64,000 bases of DNA, taken from assembly GCA_036702975.1 (NCBI GenBank), contig DATNPX010000045.1, positions 16,487 to 80,486 of the forward strand, read 5' to 3'. Each line of letters begins with the position of its first letter. Position 1 is the first letter of the stretch. A model generated the notes under the pieces. It did no database searches, was not told the DNA's origin, and saw only the letters and a list, made by a program, of their open reading frames with translations. Made by a program: the position numbers and the translations under genes. Of the stretch, positions 63,893 through 64,000 are shown in pieces. Origin of the DNA: DATNPX01 sp036702975. Lineage in GTDB: Bacteria; Cyanobacteriota; Vampirovibrionia; Obscuribacterales; Obscuribacteraceae.

Positions 63893-63899
63893 TTAGGAA

Positions 63900-63992
63900 C
63901 TAAGTGTTAATGACTTCCTGCTCTTGTTCAGGTATTGAATACGGTATCATATCCAAATTATATACTTCAATAGCATTTTGCTTAACCTTCAT
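63900..63992 (-). CDS. 30-residue frame upstream of the exporter fragment
   Basis: A short frame with aggag 2 nt before its ATG at 63992, which is closer than usual. It begins MKVKQNAIEV and ends PEQEQEVINT at a TAG; in the same frame beyond the stop the sequence continues FLKKLAQTTGP for a short way. It may be the true start of a gene that was joined to the exporter by a deletion. I do not recognise the sequence. The window ends 8 nt further on. Confidence 0.3.
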   Translation of the reverse strand: MKVKQNAIEVYNLDMIPYSIPEQEQEVINT

Positions 63993-64000
63993 GTCTCCTG

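Overview
The window looks like chromosomal DNA from a non-photosynthetic relative of Cyanobacteria, of the Melainabacteria/Vampirovibrionia (Obscuribacterales-like) kind. This is an inference, not a database result. It rests on the combination of a Gram-negative type IV pilus machine, a cyanobacteria-like cluster of anchored SGNH proteins with an MBOAT acyltransferase, many TPR and WG-repeat proteins, and an RTX-like giant protein with type I secretion parts. No rRNA, tRNA or CRISPR array was seen.

Layout. 0-6 kb (+): two proteins of unknown function, then a biotin carrier, HMG-CoA lyase, an enoyl-CoA hydratase and a MobA-like nucleotidyltransferase, which suggests leucine or acyl-CoA catabolism. 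5.8-8 kb: a four-helix membrane protein, an isochorismatase-like hydrolase and a bestrophin-like channel. 8.2-15.4 kb (-): a sigma factor, ABC ATPase, ABC permease and prepilin peptidase chain with touching genes, then a PilM-PilN fusion, PilO and a PilP-like protein. 16-22.5 kb: an orphan lipoprotein efflux adaptor, an exported protein of unknown function and two tandem TPR paralogues. 22.8-28.6 kb (-): PilB with three extra zinc ribbons, PilT, PilC, and a PilB paralogue that stops before the ATPase domain. 28.9-31.3 kb: a membrane/TPR protein and a small membrane protein. 31.3-37 kb (-): one MBOAT O-acyltransferase followed by three consecutive SGNH-type membrane-anchored proteins, probably for acylation of a surface polymer. 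37-40 kb (+): a protein with MshEN-like repeats and a TPR/membrane protein.

40-64 kb is an accessory region. At its left side it is decaying: an IS3-family remnant, a partial papain-like protease, a frameshifted WG-repeat gene and a frameshifted C-terminal fragment of a type I secretion adaptor. At its right side is a locus on the minus strand, in transcription order: the ATPase half of a type I secretion ABC exporter, an intact HlyD-type adaptor, a WG-repeat protein, an approximately 3,693-residue RTX-like protein with an N-terminal HELGH motif, a glycosyltransferase and a TPR protein. I read this as an export system for the giant protein. The giant protein keeps the overall RTX architecture, but its calcium loops are degenerate and its modules are built on Asn-Asp-Thr/Ser strands. 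It is the best candidate here for something not yet described.
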